From NCBI GenBank assembly GCA_016648135.1, contig JADDOH010005126.1:1-64000 (forward strand): a stretch of 64,000 bases of DNA, read 5' to 3'. Below are positions 43,190 to 54,645 of the stretch, one piece after another. Position numbers and translations under genes: made by a program. Positions within the stretch are counted from its first letter, which is position 1; every line of letters begins with the position of its first letter. This DNA comes from Agrypnia vestita (Eukaryota > Arthropoda > Insecta > Trichoptera > Phryganeidae). The notes below the pieces were generated by a model, which was not told where the DNA came from, did not search any database, and saw only the letters and a list, made by a program, of their open reading frames with translations.

Positions 43190-43364
43190 ACTTGTAACAA
43201 GTCTCCAGTATACCTTGTATCCTCCTGAGGAAGGAACCGTTGGTCGCGAAACATATTGAGTGTTTTAAAATAAAATTAGTGGTTTAAACAAAGTGAATTA
43301 CTTTAAATATTAACAATATAAAATGTTACCACAAAGTGAATTCGCATTTACTGAAGAAGTTTAA
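43190..43364 (+). mobile_element. PLE family D terminal repeat followed by an ORF start
   Basis: A hammerhead-like motif (43222-43260) is followed by GTGGTTTAAACAAAGTGAAT and then ATG at 43323, encoding MLPQSEFAF before a stop at 43362-43364. A similar MSPQSES start lies at 54616. This order (endonuclease, terminal repeat, new start codon) is what a head-to-tail PLE junction would give. Confidence 0.55.
43222..43260 (+). ncRNA. Hammerhead-like motif D (43.2 kb)
   Basis: Stem I CTC/GAG (3 pairs), core CTGAGGA (43225-43231) satisfying CUGANGA, hairpin with ACC/GGT (decayed outer pairs), GAAA (43248-43251), ACATAT, T43257 at the cleavage position. All invariant core bases are present. Stem II and stem III each carry mutations. 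Confidence 0.5.
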
Positions 43365-43369
43365 AAATC

Positions 43370-43830
43370 GCTTACGATTCTCTCGTAAGAAAAATCAATG
43401 GTTTAAGTTACAACCTGCATATATTTTGCCGAAACAAAGTTTCCCTAAACTCCAATCGTAAAGTAGTTGAGAAGTTATTCTTTCCATTTTCATCCAGTTC
43501 CATTTCCTCAGTGGCCTATTAACTTGTATCCGTGGTAACCTAAACCGCCGATACGTATGTAGGCACCCACAAACATCCCAACTTCCCAACTAACTGCTTC
43601 GACCGACCCAGAGCTCGGGGCCGTCTCATCAACAGGGATGTTTTCGTTAGCCACCCCGATCACTTCGTTTATCTCTCAAATATATTTTGAGAGATATAAT
43701 ACCACAATGGTTCGCCGAAATTTGATTTTGATTTAATTATAGCGAAAGTGTTCATCTGGAAGCGTAGGTACCAAAACAAATTGCTATATATTTAAACAAT
43801 ATTACAAATTTTATATCCATATCTTAACCC
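43370..43830. other. Unassigned DNA, no gene seen
   Basis: 43560-43640 is GC-richer. GAGAGAT.. near 43675-43695 forms a short inverted repeat (ATCTCTCAAATATATTTTGA). Confidence 0.35.
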
Positions 43831-43834
43831 TTTC

Positions 43835-43965
43835 CCAAGCGATGGGAACATGGTCGTTTAAGGATCGTCGTAGGCCCTAGGAACTAAATAAATAACAAGG
43901 GTAGGCAGAGAAGATCGAACGCGAAACTCTTCTATCCTGGCACACCACTTATGCTTCGGCCATAT
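43835..43965 (-). mobile_element. Possible tRNA-like SINE, family 3
   Basis: Minus strand: GGCCGAAGCATAAGTGGTGT (A-box-like) and CGCGTTCGATCTTCTCTGCC (B-box-like), followed by GGGCCTACGACGATCC. The layout fits a SINE, but no second copy is in the window and box spacing is only approximate. Confidence 0.35.
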
Positions 43966-43974
43966 TTATAGATT

Positions 43975-44475
43975 TTCTCATGCAAGTTCTACGGTTGTTG
44001 AGGCTTTTAACATGGCCATCCTCAAATACTTGTAGTCTGTTCGTGCCAGGCCTTTCGCAGACGCCCTCTATTCCTATTGCCTTCAACACTCGCCTCATGT
44101 ATTTTCTTAACCATCCTTTCCTCGTTCATACGTTCCACATGACCAAACCATCTCAGCACTCCTTACTTTATTTTATCTACCACACTACAGCCAGTATTAA
44201 ATTCACTTCTAATATATTCATTCCTCACTCTATCGACCAAAGATTTTCCACACAAGTGTCTTAGTGACCGCATTTCCAACGCATTCAGTCACTTTCATTC
44301 CTCATTTTCTAATTCCAGGCTTCACTTCCATACATCAGGGTTGGCACTAGAACGCCAATATGTACGGCTAGTCTTGCTTCTTTTAAATGATTCTTATTGG
44401 CCAAAATTGCATTAAGAGCCCCATTCACATTGTTTCCCGCAGGAAATATTGCATTCGTATTCTTATTGTACCCTA
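43975..44475 (-). pseudogene. LINE-L reverse transcriptase C-terminal remnant (longer copy)
   Basis: Minus-strand frames give LNALEMRSLRHLCGKSLVDR-like sequence, then VLRWFGHVERMNEERMVKK and RNRGRLRKAWHEQ, the family block also at 31455 and 58460. Upstream (toward 44475), SCGKQCEWGS and YWRSSANPDVW recall the G-V-L-P-T-L-MYGSE region that follows the palm. Multiple stops and frameshifts. The GRPR motif reads GRLR. Confidence 0.75.
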
Positions 44476-44479
44476 TCTA

Positions 44480-46500
44480 TTCAACGAATATTGGCAATTA
44501 TGTTAGCTATCATCACTTTATTTTCTGCTATTGCTCTTCGTAGGCTCTACAGCAGACTGACCAAACCAGTATCTTAGGTTTTTCTCCATGATGTTTCCAA
44601 GAGATGAGAAGCTGTCTTTTAAAAATAGTTATAAGTGAACTCTGTAAGATTGCATTTATAAGAAGGTTTGCGAGTCCATTAAAGAAAGAGTCCTTCATGT
44701 TAAAAATAAAGTAATTTAAGTACTATAAAATAATAACGAAAAAACACAAACAAGTATAGAAGTGGCAGTAATCCGTTCGATCCGTTGATCAAGATACAGC
44801 TTAATGCAATCTTTTCCGATATATCTTCTTTGTTCTCGGTCGATCGCCTTGATAATGTTGGATCCATTTGTGTGTGAAATATGCGTACATGGCTTGACAT
44901 GGCCACCACAAATTGATTCAACACTTTTCGTTTTAGATACAGTGGAATAATTCCTTTTGTAATCATACTCAGCGATTCTTCCAAGTTTCCGTCTTTAATT
45001 GTTTTACAATTATTATGGTTAATTTATTTTAATCTCTTATTAATTATTACTACAGCGCGTAAGTAAACACTTTTCCGAAAGTCTTCTACTTTGAAACTTC
45101 GCAGTGTAGTTTTGTAATTATTAAGACGTAACAAAACAAATTCGGGAAGACGATACATAAAAGTAAGCTGCGAAGCCTTATTAAGCACAAAGCCTTAGTT
45201 AAGTATTGTCCCGGAGTTGTGACATCTGACAGGGGCGCGGCGGGGTGAGGGGCGATAAATTTGTCTAAATTCCTTAATTTCTTGGCCAACTTTCCCCTTT
45301 TAGAGGGTAAGTTGCGCCCCTAATACTTCAATATCAAATGCGATTAAATATTGAAGAGCCGCTTCAAAGTGCGTTGAAGACGTTTTGGACAAATATTGAC
45401 TTTGCGAATGTTGTGGAGGGTTCCATTTTATGCGAGCGAGGGAAGTAAAATAATTTAAAAATGGATCTGACGCCGGAACAAGAATAATGCAAGAAGTACA
45501 AAATGGGAACGGAGGTGTGGAGGAGTATACGAAACAATTGTGGACTGTATTAGGGTGCTGAAAAGGAATGCAGATGAAATGGTCGACTCACCGCTACTGA
45601 GAATTTTCCTCCTACGGAAAATTTATTTATCTACGATGGTCTAGGAATCCTATCGAAATTGATCTTTCAATTTGTATTCAATTGTATTGTATTCAAAAGT
45701 ACTCAATAAACACACCGTTGTGATATAATATGAAAAGGTTGACTTCGATATTAAATTAGATATAGGTATAAGGTGACAAAACGACACTAAACTTACGAGC
45801 TGTAGTTTTCAACAGTGTTAGATGTAGGCAAGGAAAGAAGAAGAGGAAGGAGGACCGTGACGTAAATGCCAGATTCATGGGCAAGCGCTTAAAAAATCAT
45901 AATACTGGCATTAGACTACTAGATAGATATCAAAGATAGTGTCATATCATTACTATCACATAGCATAACAACTCTAATTATTTTTAAAAATAGTAACAGT
46001 ATACTTGCAATTGTTATCATTTAAGCTAGAATATTGAAAAACAAAGGAGCCTTGTTAAAAACTTATCCAAATGCTGTCTAGGCATTTATTGGCCCTTTAG
46101 GATAGTACAATGGCTAATGTCTGTCTATTTGCCAAGTTCTTTTGAAAATTAATTTATTACTCAAAAAAAGGCAGTGTCTGAATTATAAAAAGCTGCATGA
46201 CAATCATAATTTTATATTCACCTTATAAAATGTGTGGTGAAAATATATTTTTTTTCTAAACATATTTTTTTTGATTAAGTATTTAATCATCAGTTTACCC
46301 AGCAAATGATATTGTAAGATCATTTTCTTCTAAATGATTCCAAGTGTTTGAAGCCATTTTCTCGTGTTTTTGACTAAGTTTGTCGGTGGAGAGACTGAAT
46401 TCCCACTTCTTACAATAACTGTATTTTCTTTTCAAGCAATGTTGTTTTTGTTGTGTATTTCAATAAATTAATAAGGCCTCATGATATTTTGTAATGATAA
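44480..46500. other. Mostly unique DNA
   Basis: 45200-45600 is GC-richer, unrepeated and without a recognisable frame. The rest is A+T rich. Confidence 0.35.
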
Positions 46501-46502
46501 AA

Positions 46503-46828
46503 AAAAAGTAACCTATAAAAAAACAAGTTTTTACTATACTCCCTTTCTCATTTTCGGGATTCGTGTCTACCATATGCGTCGTTATCTCCATACAATTCAC
46601 TAAGTTGTATGAAAAAAAATTTAAAAATTTTAAAAATCCGAAATTATACTATAATTATTATTTTTTTTAATGAAAATTTTAAAGATCTTCTTGATCGTCA
46701 CCACGAGTCTACTTGCCGAGTTTCAGCTCGATTGGATCACGGGAAAAGGGTCAAAAATCGATCCAAAGTTTTTTGTCAGACAAGCAATCAATCAATCAGA
46801 CGCCACGAGTTAGTATGAAGGGAGTAAA
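46503..46828 (+). repeat. Dispersed repeat family Y (copy 2)
   Basis: Matches 14789-15198 with internal length differences. The CAATCAATCAATCAGACGCC segment here is expanded relative to CAAGCAGACGCC in copy 1. Confidence 0.75.
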
Positions 46829-46829
46829 T

Positions 46830-47215
46830 AAATATAATCCAACTGACTAACATTTTTCAAATTAAATTCTATCGCCTATCTAATATGTGTATATATATCA
46901 TATCTGTATATGGAGGATGTGGATTTGCCCCCCTAAACTACACCCGAGGCAAGCACTGCGCAGACCTTACCTGGATTAGCCACGTGCTCTCGTTCCGCGT
47001 GCAGCCTGGAACATTTCTGTGTCACCCGGTGCCTGAGCAGAATTTGGGCGCTTCATTAAGGTTTTGCTCCATATTAGTTTGGTCGCCGGATCGAAATAAG
47101 CAATTTATATGTGCAATATTATTGGCAATTATTCTCGTGGTTAGATGCTTTTAATCCAAAATATTAATAAATAACTTTTCTGAGTTTATCATCAACTTTT
47201 GGAAACAAACCGTTA
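46830..47215. other. Unassigned DNA, no gene seen
   Basis: 46915-47090 is GC-richer and the 89-codon plus frame has no known motif. Confidence 0.35.
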
Positions 47216-47221
47216 TTCAAA

Positions 47222-47298
47222 AATGTTCTCAGGTTTTCACCCGTTCAGAATCTTCTGCGTATAGTCTTCTGGGTCCATCATCAGGGCTGATGTGATCA
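47222..47298 (-). mobile_element. Family E fragment (foldback arm without hairpin)
   Basis: Shares ATGTTCT.AG.GTTTCAC, GTTCAGAATCTTC and GGGTCCATCATCAGGGCTGA with 34145-34275. The segment carrying the GAAAC half is deleted, leaving only CTGATGATGGACCC on the minus strand. Confidence 0.65.
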
Positions 47299-47304
47299 CA
47301 TAGA

Positions 47305-48430
47305 GAAACAAGTATGGATACAAATAACGGTAAAATAAAAACGTATTGAGAAATAAGAAATATCCCCTATTCGTCGTCCTACATATATTTCCAATACTTT
47401 TTGTGTATATGTGGTGTAATAAATTGCATACACCAACGGGTGTATGTCTTACGAGTCGAAAGGGATGATATGGAACGAATATGGACCGCATTTTAAAGAG
47501 GTGTTGGTCTTTTATGACTGAATGGCCTTGTGAGATGTCTTTTTTTTTTAATAAAATTACAAAATAAATGATTATACTAAACTTATCAAAATTATTGCAG
47601 TTTGTTTACTTACTACAATTTAAAAGACCGTTTTTAAAAATCTATTTTTTTGTGTGTTTTTTTTTTCAACTCTTTTTACATAAAACGTCAAAAAATAGAT
47701 ATTAAATTATATTTTATAAAATATAAATTAAAAACAAAAACATTAAAATCTTTGTGATATTCCTGATTTTAGATATTTAATCAAGACGCAATTTATTTAT
47801 GATACACTGCGTATTGCGCAGTGCCTCGATTAAAAAGCTTAAATCTGAAATTTTTAATAATTTTTTTTTTGTATTAATGTATTTTTCTTTAATTTATTCA
47901 AGAACAGAAATCACATCACTTCTTTCGAAAGGTTATTTCGAAATTCAACGAGTTTCAATTACCTATCGAGATAGGTTGTCGTTGTTTCAATTACCTATCT
48001 CGATAGGTAAATGACAATCTATGGCCGACCAATATATATAGATATCGACTATGCCCCAGATTCACATCGCGCAAGAATAAAACGCCAATACTGAATGTTG
48101 CACGTTCATTTTTTTAAATATTTCCCATTCGAATTATAAGTCAGTTAATAAGTTAGTAAATAACTACTTTGTAACAAAAGTTGTCCACTTTGGCTGTTCA
48201 AAAATTTAATCGTTTCAAGGCAGTAAGTTTACGGAATACACCTTAGTAGGAAGCAATTCATTACTATTTCGCAAAATAACTGCTTTATTTAGAGTTTAAA
48301 AGAAGGAAACACTTAAAGGGTTATGGTTGTTTTATAAAATAATGAACGGAGATCAGATAATTTATATTGCATTCATATTTAATAAAATACCTTAATTATA
48401 CCAAACTTTACATAAATTTATATAAATTAC
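47305..48430. other. A+T-rich DNA with a short inverted pair
   Basis: ACCTATCGAGATAGGT (47961-47976) and its reverse complement (47993-48008) lie inside a 16-bp direct repeat GTTTCAATTACCTATC. No gene seen. Confidence 0.5.
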
Positions 48431-48435
48431 TGTTA

Positions 48436-48790
48436 TTTATTTTTATTTACTTATTAATTAACGTCCTTCAGGGCTTTTACAAACAATTAGTTGTAGTGTC
48501 CATTAAATCAATGAATATTTTCAACAATACATAGTGATTGCCCATGAAATATAAATAAGAAATTATAATAATATTATGTAGAAAGCACATACAAAGCAGT
48601 AGCAAATGAAAAAGATAAATATAATACAAAGTAAAAAGCAAGTACATAGAAAAAGCAGAAGCTTGAATAAATAGTAATATAAAAAAAAATACAACAAAAT
48701 AAAAAGATAATAATAATATTCAGTAGAATGCAATAATACAAGTTAGTAAAGCATAATATAATAAAAGTTTTACGTGTTACGTTATTATAC
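48436..48790 (-). mobile_element. Probable LINE 3' untranslated tail
   Basis: Minus strand: AAAGCCCTGAAGGACGTTAA followed by TTAATAAGTAAATAAAAATA, the same layout as AAAGCCTATTTAGGCGTAAAT plus (AAAT)n in the Jockey-type copies. The rest is A-rich and non-coding, so the assignment rests on the tail. Confidence 0.4.
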
Positions 48791-48799
48791 TTTGTTCCC

Positions 48800-49180
48800 T
48801 AGCAGACAGATTAAGTTAACTTATAAAATACCCAAGTACTTAAAAAATAATTCATGAGCTTACTTAATAGTATAACCTATGTGAGGCCAATTTGAGGTGT
48901 TGATTTAAGTAAACCCAACTACATGGAAAGGTGGTTGGCGAACGGTTGGGTGACCCGCCGATGGGTCAATTACACATAATTTAAAAAAACACTTGAAATA
49001 TAGCATATAAGATTATGATTCGCTGATAAGAAAGTTAGTAGTGATCTTAATAATGCATGAATTTAGAAGATTCGGAAGTCTGCAAAGACGCGACAGCGAC
49101 AAAAAAACAAGAGCGTAGAATGCTATTAGCTCTTTTTTTACCCCATGGAGTAAAGGGGTTGTATTTGATGACGTAATAAC
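48800..49180. other. Unassigned DNA, no gene seen
   Basis: Nothing recognisable. Confidence 0.45.
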
Positions 49181-49186
49181 ACACGA

Positions 49187-49310
49187 GCTTGCATGTATGA
49201 ATCTGGATGTGGCGAGAGTTGTATGTCAGCATAGAAGAATATGGTGCTCTATCCTCTTGACCTACCCCCACAGAGAAACGGCGTGATGGTAGGTAAGTAA
49301 GTATATAACA
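49187..49310 (+). mobile_element. LINE-L 3' end fragment
   Basis: Encodes CMNLDVARVVCQHRRIW-like sequence matching CMNVDEARVVCQYRQS at 58470-58560, then the family tail CGGCGTGATGGTAGGTAAGT. About 120 bp, 5' truncated. Confidence 0.75.
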
Positions 49311-49314
49311 CAAA

Positions 49315-49675
49315 TAACATAATATTGAGTACCTGTCAATGCTCCAATGTCAGTTGGTATCCGCAATATCCAACAGGTCGAACGATAACTTATGAAACTC
49401 CCTATTGTGGAACTAAGAAAGTCCCTAAGGAATAGCGATAAAATAAAAATTTGATTCAAGAGGAGGGTAAGATTTCTAAGTATGACCTAACATTATTTTC
49501 TTCCCTAATTTTTTTTCAGATGTATTTAAGAACTCGAAAATGTTATATTATAAGTTATATTTTATTACTTCTTTTTAATGGTATATACATTGATTACATG
49601 ATATAAATATACAGCGAATCACTTCTGCTAAGTGCATTTAATACATGTAATATTATTCCATAAGTATTTCAGAAT
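49315..49675. other. A+T-rich DNA, no gene seen
   Basis: Nothing recognisable. Confidence 0.45.
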
Positions 49676-49677
49676 CA

Positions 49678-49953
49678 TCAAAAACTCTGGAACAGCGAAG
49701 AGCACGTGCTGATCTAACACTATTATTTAAACTACTGAGAGGATATCTCGACTGTCCCAATCAACTGGACTTAATCTCTTTTCATGTTCCCTGCAGACGT
49801 ACCCGACAAAACGTGCTCTTCCATGTTCCGAGAAATAGAGCATCCCATACACAAAATACATTTTTATATCGCGCATGCAAAGCTTTCAATAATAATTGTA
49901 TCGATATTGAACTCTTCAACATTGATCTTACTGAATTTAAAAGATTGCTTTAG
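49678..49953 (+). pseudogene. Jockey/CR1-type LINE C-terminal fragment (second lineage)
   Basis: An uninterrupted frame reads SKTLEQRRARADLTLLFKLL, LDLISFHVPCRRTRQNVLF and FNIDLTEFKRLL, ending at TAG 49951-49953. The RRA..DL..LFK and FHVP.R.TR blocks parallel the DRRVLSDLILLYKI and FHVPSRTTR of copies A and B, but identity is much lower, so this is a different element of the same clade. It is 5' truncated with no catalytic region. The 3' UTR probably continues to about 50230. Confidence 0.75.
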
Positions 49954-49954
49954 G

Positions 49955-50860
49955 TTACATGTACTAAATCGACTTTGACCATTCACTCACTATACCTAAT
50001 CTTCTCTTCCTCCACCCCTATCCTGATACCTACCTCCTCATCTTTTTCACCCATTATATAACTCATTTCTTGATATACTTTTTGTTTTTTTTTTACATTC
50101 AATCACTTAAAATTATTCATTCTTTATATTGTTTGTTGCTAACTACAATTCATTAATTAATTCAAAATAATTAACTTAAAAATATCTTATCTTACTTTGT
50201 TCTTAAGATCTGTAAATCTTTTTAATTGGTCTATGAAATGAACTGACAATGAAATGAAAATTCGTGACAGTATCCCACATAAACAACATTTGAAACATCG
50301 TATATTAGAAATAAATGAAATTTTGATTTTATATAGGAAATGCCTTTATGTTTGTTAAAAAAATAAACCCAAGCGCATCCTAAAATCTAGTTAACTTGTA
50401 TTAAAATAATTTTATATTATTCATGAATTGATTTACTTCCTACTAATAATTTTCTTGGGCAAAATAAACTCAACAGTATCAATTAATTCAACCCTCAATT
50501 CCTTGCGTTCCCTTGGAAAATTAAAATCAGTTGGTAACAAATTTATCACGACACAGTAGTATCAGATAACTGCCGATTTTAATTATCTTCTATAACCGAA
50601 TCAATTACGCAAGATTAATATAATGTTTCACTGCAAATAAACCAAATTTCCGCTTATTCACAATAAATTTATTGTTTTTGATCATCGAATAACGCAATAA
50701 TTTCCGAGACATTAAGCTCGATGAAATGACATTAAAAGTTGAATGTGACGGCGCGGCGTATTCCGCGAATTCATTTTTGATAACAAAAGCATTTAATTCG
50801 TACATTTTTAAAGGTGACTGTAAAATTTTACCGACGTGTATTTGAGCGCCACTCAAAAAC
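49955..50860. other. LINE 3' flank and unique A+T-rich DNA
   Basis: No separate gene seen. Confidence 0.4.
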
Positions 50861-50862
50861 GG

Positions 50863-50925
50863 GTTTAATCTTCTGTGTAGACGTTCCTGGGTAATTATGC
50901 CGCGTTACGACCGAGAAAACCTGAG
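50863..50925 (+). repeat. Family E fragment
   Basis: AATCTTC...CTGGGTAATTATGCCG, GTTACGACC matches the left arm of the foldback at 34177-34230. Only about 60 bp remain and the hairpin half is gone. Confidence 0.5.
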
Positions 50926-50929
50926 CACT

Positions 50930-52065
50930 TATTACTGTACCGAAGGAAAAGCCACAACTTTATCGTGACAGGATTAATTATGGTATTGTGGTTCAAGTCT
51001 TAAATTGTGTGAAATGTTAAACGAAGATAATTTTTATAAAATACTAACAGGGAGCTTACAAACCATCACCATTGTAAGTAGTCATTAAGTAAGAAATTTT
51101 CTTATCATTAGGCTGCAGGTCTACGGTTTATGCCTAAAGTAAGAACTTTCAGTGGAGTGGACACAGCGTGACATCTAGCGACAGTGGTAACGCATCGTAT
51201 TATAATGGTAGCACCATGACATTGCAAAACGCATCGCCTTCTAAGAAGGCCTCTGCATGGATGGGCACTTCTTTTCAGCTACTTGCACATATTTTTATAT
51301 CCTAGTAGTCTACATGTGCGAGAATATAGTACAGTTTATGTTATATATTAATAATTCTTGTATTGTTTATATCTTACTTACTTAATTTAATGTCTTAATT
51401 TTTATAACTTAATCTAATGTTTCTTTTTCTATATCTTACTTATTTTATCTAATGTCTTACACTAACAATTTCATTAATAATAGATATATACATGTGTGAC
51501 AATGCCCCCGCTTTTAAACAAGAGAATTAATTCTCAATTCTCAAGTGGGTAAGTGTGTAATATAAATGTGTATTAATTAAATTATATTGAATAGTCTTAA
51601 GTTTGTACATTTACCAAATAAATTTAATAAAAAAAAAATACTCATCATCCTCGTGATTGTGTTTTCTTTCAAGATTTCCAAAAATCAGAAGATTTGTCTC
51701 AGGGAAATGGTTTAGAGTCTGTTCTTAATTTTGAGTTCTTGTAATATGGAAACATTTTTACGTTTCGCTGTCCATGGTATACGCAACATACATCGTCAAT
51801 AGCACGTCACATCTTATTGATTTGCCGTCTCTCTTTTTCTTTTCCACTAAGTCCACGATTCTATACCATTAAGAAATATTGAGTACTCTAAAATCGTTAC
51901 CATATTGTGCACTCCGCGAAAACACATAATTCTTTCAGGGACTCACAAACTATTATAGTACTCAATTTTAGTTCCACTTCTTGTATGCCACCTAGTGAAG
52001 AAGTAATAGTAAATAAGTTTTTTCTTTTCTAGCAGTAAGTTGTCTTGTAAGATAATAATTTATCT
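50930..52065. other. Unassigned DNA
   Basis: 51150-51270 is GC-richer. 51700-52060 may be the body of the LINE whose tail is at 52070, but no motif is clear. Confidence 0.3.
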
Positions 52066-52069
52066 GTGT

Positions 52070-52142
52070 AAAGCGCCCTTGAGGTGAGTATTTCGCGAAA
52101 ACGGCGCTATACAAATTATCCAATTATTATTATTATTATTGT
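52070..52142 (+). mobile_element. LINE 3' tail of the AAAGCGC...GCGCTATA type
   Basis: GTAAAGCGCCCTTGAGGTGA, then GGCGCTATACAAATTATC and (ATT)n. The GCGCC/GGCGC halves form a hairpin immediately before a trinucleotide tail. This is a widespread 3' end of L2/CR1-like LINEs and their SINEs, thought to be the reverse transcriptase recognition site. Confidence 0.6.
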
Positions 52143-52144
52143 TA

Positions 52145-52545
52145 CGTTGGTTGTTTTGGATATAACATGGTCTCTCCATATCTTTTCAAGTCCATGTCTT
52201 TTTCGTCAACTGCTGGTTCGCGGCGATACCATTAGTTAATTCATAATCTCTTCAAAATACACTAAAATATTGAGGATAAAGTAAATAAAAATTATAACCC
52301 CATTTCACAATTCATTGTTTTATTTATTTTTCAATTTTTCAATATTTTTTTGTCCTGTCACTTTTTTAGTAGTAGTTTTGGAATTACGTACCTATCGTCT
52401 GGTCAGGACTCCATTAATTTTTTTTTTTTTTTTAATTTCTTGTTTTATATTTGTATTTGTCGTGTCGTATATCTATTCTGTGTTTGTGTTTTAAATCTGG
52501 GTCCTCGCGTATTCTTTCAAAGTCAGTTCATAATGAAGTTGTTTT
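52145..52545. other. A+T-rich DNA, no gene seen
   Basis: Homopolymer T run near 52420. Nothing else. Confidence 0.45.
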
Positions 52546-52548
52546 ATT

Positions 52549-52660
52549 GTTTTTTTAAGTAGAGGTGCAAACACGGAATATATGTTGCTTGAATATTATT
52601 ACTATTTTTAAACTAAACTTAACGCTTGTGCTATGAAAATAGGACTAAATTGCTAAGATT
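52549..52660 (-). mobile_element. SINE family 2 (body only)
   Basis: CAAACACGGAATATATGTTG and CGCTTGTGCTATGAAAATAG match 28180-28275. Similarity stops before the tRNA-like head. Confidence 0.75.
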
Positions 52661-52664
52661 GCAC

Positions 52665-54375
52665 CAGATCCCTAAGCATGCTAAGCTAAGTTAAGATTTT
52701 AAATAGTCATAATTTATAACTATCCCTTCCATTACAAAAAGTAGGAAATAAAATAAAGAATGAAGGACATTTTTAGGGTGAATTAATACTTTTACTATTA
52801 TATTTGGGATAGTTTGTCATTTAAATGGCGCGATGGGCGAAATGGCGAATTAAAAATATTCAAAGTAAAATTTTATATTTTTCATATTGGTTGAGAAACT
52901 TTGTCGATTGACATTTGAAAAAAAAGATTTTATTATTTGTTTTTGTCTACTTATATTCATTAATTAAACCTAGATGTTTCAAAAAAACCTTTTCATCGTC
53001 AGGGTGTTTTATAAATGTCAAAATATCGAAATGAATGATGTTTTTTGTTTTTATAAATTATTTGACAAATAATTTTGATATATTATTGATAAAGTGCTTG
53101 ATTATTTTTATTTTTTTTTAAATTAAAAATTGGACCAATAGTTAAATTTAATTGATTATTAATAATATTTTGTTTACTTTTACATTCTTTTCTAATTTTA
53201 GATGTTTCTAAATTATTCAATATCTGACCAAAATTATTACGATACATGTAGGTATAATTAATGAATATAAGAAGATACAAAAATATAATAAATTTAATTT
53301 ATTTTTAAATCAAGTTTCCTGTGCTGGAAAAAATAACGCAAATTCTCGTGATGGTCGACCATTTGAATTAACCCAAATGCCCAAAAAAAGAGTTTAATAA
53401 CCACTTTTTCTGAGTAATTTTACTATGGTACTCATTGTGTAAGATTACTTTATATACGTTTTAAAATCGTTTTCCTCAAAACAGATTTCAAAAAATTATG
53501 TATCAAAATAGAGGTTTTCCTAAATCCTTTCCAATTTTCTCGCAACCTTTAAGATTATCAAATTTCGCGCGAATTTAAAATAAGGCAATAATTCACTCAA
53601 TATCCATTTATTTTGACACTTAACGACCCGAGGAAGAATTACTTAACGCAATGATTAGCCTGTTACCTTCCGGAGGTCGGGAGAGGAGGTTGCATGTCGT
53701 GGGAGGGGGATGTGCCCACCCCCACTGCTAATTGTGTTTAATCCGGAGATATGGCCGCATTAGCCCGCAACACGGTGCCCTTGCTAACTGCTGATAATAA
53801 TTCCCGCAAAACCTTTCGGCCGCCTACCACCACTTGTGATACTTTTTATTTCGTCTTGACTGATTAGTATTGCTCAGTTTTGACATGGTCGATGCCTTCG
53901 AAGTGTGGTTTTTGCAACGTTCTAAAGAAAGGATTTACTTTAAATTCAGAAAGAGGGATGAACTTGAAAGGAATCGAAATATCTTTTTAGGTGCCTCTAG
54001 CCTCTACCCCAATTGTAGTCACCGGTCAAAAAAACTAATCACACTTGCGTTGACTCAACTGACGTCTTCTCTCCAGTTGTTGATATCTAAGGCAAATATT
54101 TATTTGGGGGACATTGTCCCTCCACCTTGGCTTCCTTCCAAAACTCCTGCATCATATTGGTCTTATAGTCAACATTTACTTAATTTATCAGTATTTTAAA
54201 GAAGCAGTCAGTAGGCATTTTAAGTAAAATATCAGTAGTTATAACGAGCTAACATAAGTTAACTCCACCACATATATATTTTTGTTTTTTTCCTTTCGGT
54301 ATTAGGTCGGATACCGTCGGATCGGGTGGACCCCTACTGCATGCTCACAGATAGTTGATTCATTTGTACGTCTTT
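52665..54375. other. A+T-rich DNA with a GC-rich unique block
   Basis: 53640-53835 is markedly GC-rich, unrepeated and not open in any long frame. The 109-codon frame at 53870-54199 has no known motif. Confidence 0.35.
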
Positions 54376-54489
54376 ATTTGTTCCCAGTAGGGATGGGTCG
54401 TCCACGTCCGTCCATCGACGAGACGATCAACTAGTTGAATTCGTCAACTAGTTGATCTATTTTCAACTTTATAGATAAAAAAATAAATC

Positions 54490-54645
54490 TATTATAATTT
54501 TGTTTATACCACTTTTTATTGATTTTTTACATGTTTCGGGAACAATGTTCCTTTTCTCAGATTGAGCCTTAAACTTAAGTTGACAAATAATACAGATATA
54601 TTTATTTATTAATAATGTCACCACAAAGTGAAAGCCTGACTTTGA
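54490..54645 (-). mobile_element. PLE family D terminal repeat inside the hAT element
   Basis: TTTTGTTTATACCACTTTTT and ACATGTTTCGGGAACA match the family D repeats at 30720 and 29530. Nearby on the plus strand, ATG at 54616 opens MSPQSES, resembling MLPQSEF at 43323. Either captured by, or inserted into, the hAT copy. Confidence 0.6.
54527..54562 (-). ncRNA. Hammerhead-like motif D (54.5 kb)
   Basis: Minus strand: CTGAGAA core (G8 to A), hairpin GGAAC/GTTCC with 3-nt loop, GAAA, palindromic ACATGT, A at the cleavage position. Stem I is only one base pair. Probably inactive. Confidence 0.4.
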
